Source: an uncultured Clostridia bacterium (lineage in GTDB: Bacteria; Bacillota; Clostridia; Christensenellales; Borkfalkiaceae). Taken from it: a DNA stretch of 15,850 nucleotides. Location of the stretch: positions 1-15,850 of the forward strand of contig CAKQEE010000010.1 in assembly GCA_934230055.1 (NCBI GenBank). The letters run 5' to 3'. Under the pieces are notes generated by a model. The model ran no database searches, was not told the origin of the DNA, and saw only the letters and a list, made by a program, of their open reading frames with translations. Both the position numbers and the translations under genes were made by a program. Shown in pieces: positions 12,977 through 15,850 of this stretch; the first letter of the stretch is position 1, and each line of letters starts with the position of its first letter.

Positions 12977-13007
12977 GGCGCGCGGTTATCACCTTGCCGC
13001 TATGCGT

Positions 13008-13036
13008 TTGACAACAATTTTTTAAAGTAGTATAAT
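13008..13036 (+). promoter_or_regulatory. Perfect consensus sigma-A promoter of the potassium operon
   Basis: TTGACA (13008-13013), 17-bp spacer, TATAAT (13031-13036). Confidence 0.9.
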
Positions 13037-13042
13037 ACGATA

Positions 13043-13163
13043 AAAAGAAAAGAAGAACGCCTTCGGCGAGCAACGGTTAAAAGTGCTTGTGCGGCGGACG
13101 GGCGGGAGCGGTTTCCGTTCCCCGCGGCGTAAACAGCCGAAAAGGCGGAGGAATTAGAGCATT
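13043..13163 (+). promoter_or_regulatory. Long GC-rich structured leader of ktrB
   Basis: About 120 nt between promoter and gene. Hairpins: CGCC-TTC-GGCG region (13061-13071) and GCGGG/CCCGC with CGG/CCG inside it (about 13105-13129). No motif of the c-di-AMP (ydaO) riboswitch that I can recognise, although that switch often precedes ktr genes. Confidence 0.4.
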
Positions 13164-14486
13164 TTGAAAAGAAAGATTTTTACCTCGGCAAGGGTTATAG
13201 CGTTGGGGTTTCTTGCGGTGATGGCTGTGGGAACTCTTTTGCTGTGCCTGCCGATATCTTCCCGCGGGGAGCCGTGCGGGTTTATAGATTGCCTGTTTAC
13301 CGCCGTTTCCGCCGTGTGCGTTACGGGGCTTTCGGTTGCGAACACCGCCACAGAGTGGAGCTTTTTCGGGCAGTTCGTAATACTTTTGCTTATTCAGATC
13401 GGCGGGCTTGGCGTCGTAACCGTGGCAATGTCTTTAATAAAGGCGACGGGCAGAAAGATAGGGCTTTCTCAACGCAGCATTATGCAGGAAACGCTTGCCG
13501 CGCCCGAAATACGCGGAATAGTCAAGTTCACCCATTCCGTGTTTATAGGCACTTTCGCGGTGGAAACCTTGGGCGCGCTTATAATGTCACCCGTGTTCAT
13601 AAAGGATTACGGCTTTTGGCAAGGCTTGTGGATGAGCGTGTTCCATTCCGTTTCCGCATTCTGCAACGCGGGTTTCGATATTCTCGGCGTAGAAGCTCCT
13701 TTCGTTTCGCTCACGGGCTATGCGGATAACGCCGTTATAAACGTCGCCGTAATGCTGCTTATTATAATCGGCGGACTCGGATTTATAACGTGGGAAGACG
13801 TAAAACTTCACGGCGTGCATATAAAAAGGTATCGCGTGCAAAGCAAAATAATACTTTGTACCACGGCGTTTTTAATCTTTTTACCCGCCGCGTACTATTT
13901 CTTTTTCGAGTTCGGCGATAAGCCCTTCGGTAAAAGGCTACTTGTTTCTCTGTTTCAGGCGGTAACGCCGAGAACGGCGGGCTTTAACACCGTTTCCGCA
14001 AGCGAAACGAGCGAAGCGGCGCACGTTCTGGAAATAATTTTAATGCTTATAGGCGGTTCGCCGGGGTCTACCGCGGGCGGACTTAAAACCACCACTTTTG
14101 CGATTTTGGTTATCGCAAGCGTATCGGTGTTCCGCAAGCGCGGCGACGTTTGCGTGTTCAGGCGCAGAATTTCCGACGAAACGGTAAAACGCGCGTGCGC
14201 GGTGGCGCTGATGTACGTGGCGTTGTTTTTAGCGGGCGGTATGATAATATACCTTGCGGAAGGAAAAGCCTTTTCTATGCTCGAATGTTTGTACGAGGCG
14301 GCTTCCGCGATAGGCACCGTAGGGCTTACCTTGGGAATAACTCCGTCAATCGGGGTCGTTTCCGAAATAGTGCTTATGCTTTTGATGTATATAGGCAGAA
14401 TCGGCGCACTTACGATGATTTACGCCACCGTTTCGGAAGCAAGTAACGAATACAGACTGCCCGAGGAAAAAGTTTCCGTGGGTTAA
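13164..14486 (+). CDS. ktrB: Potassium uptake channel subunit, TrkH/KtrB family
   Basis: 440 residues, membrane subunit that conducts K+ under control of a cytoplasmic RCK ring. Four pore-loop filter segments, each with the conserved Gly, are visible: SAVCVTGLSV (about 50), SAFCNAGFD (about 166), TPRTAGFNT (about 270) and SAIGTVGLTLG (about 383). The gating loop GGSPGSTAGGLKTTT follows the third filter. The length and short termini fit KtrB rather than the longer E. coli TrkH. The start appears to be TTG at 13164: GGAGG is at 13147-13151, 12 bases away, a long spacing. No ATG is available nearby in frame. KtrA follows after 32 bp. Confidence 0.95.
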   Translation: MKRKIFTSARVIALGFLAVMAVGTLLLCLPISSRGEPCGFIDCLFTAVSAVCVTGLSVANTATEWSFFGQFVILLLIQIGGLGVVTVAMSLIKATGRKIGLSQRSIMQETLAAPEIRGIVKFTHSVFIGTFAVETLGALIMSPVFIKDYGFWQGLWMSVFHSVSAFCNAGFDILGVEAPFVSLTGYADNAVINVAVMLLIIIGGLGFITWEDVKLHGVHIKRYRVQSKIILCTTAFLIFLPAAYYFFFEFGDKPFGKRLLVSLFQAVTPRTAGFNTVSASETSEAAHVLEIILMLIGGSPGSTAGGLKTTTFAILVIASVSVFRKRGDVCVFRRRISDETVKRACAVALMYVALFLAGGMIIYLAEGKAFSMLECLYEAASAIGTVGLTLGITPSIGVVSEIVLMLLMYIGRIGALTMIYATVSEASNEYRLPEEKVSVG

Positions 14487-14518
14487 AGCGGGTTAAAAAG
14501 AAATATAAAGGAGAAAAT

Positions 14519-15166
14519 ATGAAAAGCGTTTTATTGATAGGTCTCGGCAGGTTCGGCAGGCATATTGCGGCAAAGCTGAACGAAATGGGACACGAGGTTA
14601 TGGCTGTGGATAAAAAAGAGGACAGGGTGAATCACGTTCTGTCTTTTGTGTCGAACGCCGTCATCGGTGACGCCACTAATCAGGAATTTCTGAAAACTCT
14701 CGGCGTGCAGAATTTCGACGTGTGCATAGTTGCCGTCGGCAACGACTTTCAAAGCTCGTTGGAAACGACCTCTTTATTAAAAGAGATGGGCGCAAAGCTC
14801 GTGGTTTCCCGCGCTTCCGCAGACAGGCAGGCAAGCCTTTTGAAAAAAATCGGCGCGGACGAAATCGTATACCCCGAAAAACAGCTTGCAAGCTGGACGG
14901 CTATTCGCTATACCTCCGACCACGTTTTCGATTATATAGAACTTGATAAAGATTATTCCATATACGAGGTTGCCGTGCCGAAGGAATGGCAGGGCAAAAC
15001 GGTAGGCGAAACGGATACCCGTAAAAAATATTCAATAAACCTTTTGGGTATAAAAAAAGACGGAAAAATGGACCCCGTGATTTCCCCCGATACCGTTCTC
15101 GGTGAGGGGGTAACGCTGCTTGCGCTCGGCAGGCTTAAAGATTTGCAAAAGTGCTTTAAGATTTAG
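14519..15166 (+). CDS. ktrA: RCK regulatory subunit of potassium uptake, TrkA/KtrA family
   Basis: 215 residues, one RCK unit as in KtrA (E. coli TrkA has two). The Rossmann nucleotide site is GLGRFG (8-13) with Asp31 at the end of strand 2 (MAVDKKEDRV), and GDATNQEFL and VAVGNDFQSSL follow as in NAD/ATP-binding RCK_N domains. The C-terminal RCK_C domain (about 135-215) contains the usual VPKEWQGKTVGE and SPDTVLGEGVTLLALG elements. AAAGGAG lies five bases before the ATG. It forms an octameric ring under the channel and gates it in response to nucleotides; the C-terminal domain binds c-di-AMP in characterised Bacillota KtrA. Confidence 0.95.
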   Translation: MKSVLLIGLGRFGRHIAAKLNEMGHEVMAVDKKEDRVNHVLSFVSNAVIGDATNQEFLKTLGVQNFDVCIVAVGNDFQSSLETTSLLKEMGAKLVVSRASADRQASLLKKIGADEIVYPEKQLASWTAIRYTSDHVFDYIELDKDYSIYEVAVPKEWQGKTVGETDTRKKYSINLLGIKKDGKMDPVISPDTVLGEGVTLLALGRLKDLQKCFKI

Positions 15167-15205
15167 CTTGTTGCAAGTTTCGGCACGAAAAAAACGAAAA
15201 AAGAA

Positions 15206-15246
15206 AACGGTTAAAGGCTTCGTCGGAAGTTTTTAACCGTTTTTTA
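15206..15246 (+). terminator. Terminator of the ktr operon
   Basis: Perfect 10-bp stem AACGGTTAAA (15206-15215) / TTTAACCGTT (15232-15241) followed by a T run. The A-rich stretch before it may let it serve the converging gene as well. Confidence 0.85.
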
Positions 15247-15297
15247 TTTTGCGTCCTTATAAACTTTTACCGCGAACAGGCGAAAATATAAGCGGAA

Positions 15298-15850
15298 TTA
15301 TTTTAGCGGGGGAAGCCCGTTTTTATCTTGCCTTTTTATAAAACCCGCAAAGAGAAGCATCACTATCGCGAGAACGGCGGGGAAGCCTACCGAGCAAAGT
15401 ATTCCTTTTTTCAAATCGTCGCCGAACGCGCTTGCGAAAATCCCGGCGACTGTAGGACCGGAAGAACAACCCAAATCCCCCGCGAGAGCGAACAGCGCGA
15501 ACATTGCCGTTCCTCCGCCCTTTATAGCCTGCGCGCCGTTGCTGTACGTTGCCGGCCACATTATTCCGCAAAAGAATCCGGCAAGTGCAACGCCTAAAAG
15601 GGAAAGCGCGGGCAGCGAGCATAGCGCGGCTATAACGTACGCGCCCGCACAGCCGAAGCCGCTTATCGCCATCACGACGTACGGATTGAATTTATCCCCG
15701 AATTTGCCGTATAAAAGCCTCGATAACCCCATAAGAACGGAAAACATAGCGGGACCTGCAAGGTCACCCGCGGTTTTGGAAATGCCGAGCGCGCCTTCGC
15801 AAAAAGCGGAAGCCCATTGACTTACTACCTGTTCGCTTGCACCCGCGCAC
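15298..15850 (-). CDS. MFS transporter, C-terminal part (5' end outside window)
   Basis: The - strand frame is open from the right edge to the stop at 15298, giving 183 residues or so of the second half of a major facilitator superfamily permease. Visible: about five hydrophobic segments, the central cytoplasmic-loop motif SRLLYGKFGDK (the MFS 'G..aDr.GrR'-like position), FFCGIMWPATYSNGAQAIKGG and ALAGDLGCSSGPTVAGIF, then a basic tail. A Met exists at 15747, but the residues before it (ASEQVVSQWASAF, ISKTAGDLAGPA) clearly belong to the protein, so it is not the start. Substrate cannot be told. It converges on the ktr operon. Confidence 0.9.
   Translation of the reverse strand, partial: CAGASEQVVSQWASAFCEGALGISKTAGDLAGPAMFSVLMGLSRLLYGKFGDKFNPYVVMAISGFGCAGAYVIAALCSLPALSLLGVALAGFFCGIMWPATYSNGAQAIKGGGTAMFALFALAGDLGCSSGPTVAGIFASAFGDDLKKGILCSVGFPAVLAIVMLLFAGFIKRQDKNGLPPLK

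Noticed and set aside
13037..13163. c-di-AMP (ydaO) riboswitch before ktrB
   Set aside because: Context fits, but I cannot find the conserved core motifs; left as an unassigned leader.

Overview
The window reads as a chromosomal segment of an endospore-former-related clostridium (Bacillota, Clostridia). The evidence is the ecfT-truA-rplM-rpsI gene order typical of low-GC Gram-positives, a Spo0A homologue, a Veg-family protein, AGGAGG-type ribosome binding sites and consensus sigma-A promoters. A deeper placement (perhaps Christensenellales-like gut clostridia) is a guess from composition and protein style only.

Left part (1-3000, + strand): the 3' end of ecfT, truA overlapping it by ATGA, a small membrane zinc-ribbon protein of unknown function, then rplM-rpsI behind their own promoter and a structured leader, closed by a terminator. 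Next come a small Asn/Ser/Ala-rich hypothetical gene on the - strand (3127-3516) and a divergent 629-residue lipoprotein gene (3695-5584).

Centre (5585-7450): the most unusual part. Three tandem units of about 233 bp (the first shortened at its 5' side) each carry a sigma-A promoter, a transcribed stretch of about 130-176 nt and an intrinsic terminator. Promoter and 3' module are almost identical between units. The long stems of the two complete units differ strongly in sequence, yet base pairing is kept on both arms, which is the signature of a structured RNA. The array runs directly into a 137-residue protein gene with a Rho-N/SAP-like segment that has no visible promoter of its own, so the last terminator may act as an attenuator. 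The whole block lies between left-half and right-half copies of a dispersed inverted-repeat element, an intact copy of which follows. Then comes a spo0A homologue whose receiver domain has lost the phospho-acceptor aspartate (Gly at position 56) while the DNA-binding domain is intact. Its upstream region is dense in palindromes and near-0A boxes.

Right part (8213-15850): a double zinc-ribbon protein with a long acidic tail and a Veg-family gene; a - strand AraC regulator with a PocR-type sensor, divergent from a two-gene sugar-type operon (a mannose-6-phosphate-isomerase-like cupin overlapping a DUF4432 aldose-epimerase-like protein) whose promoter has an extended -10 but no -35; a KtrB/TrkH-KtrA/TrkA potassium uptake pair behind a perfect consensus promoter and a 127-nt GC-rich leader; and, at the right edge on the - strand, the C-terminal part of an MFS transporter.
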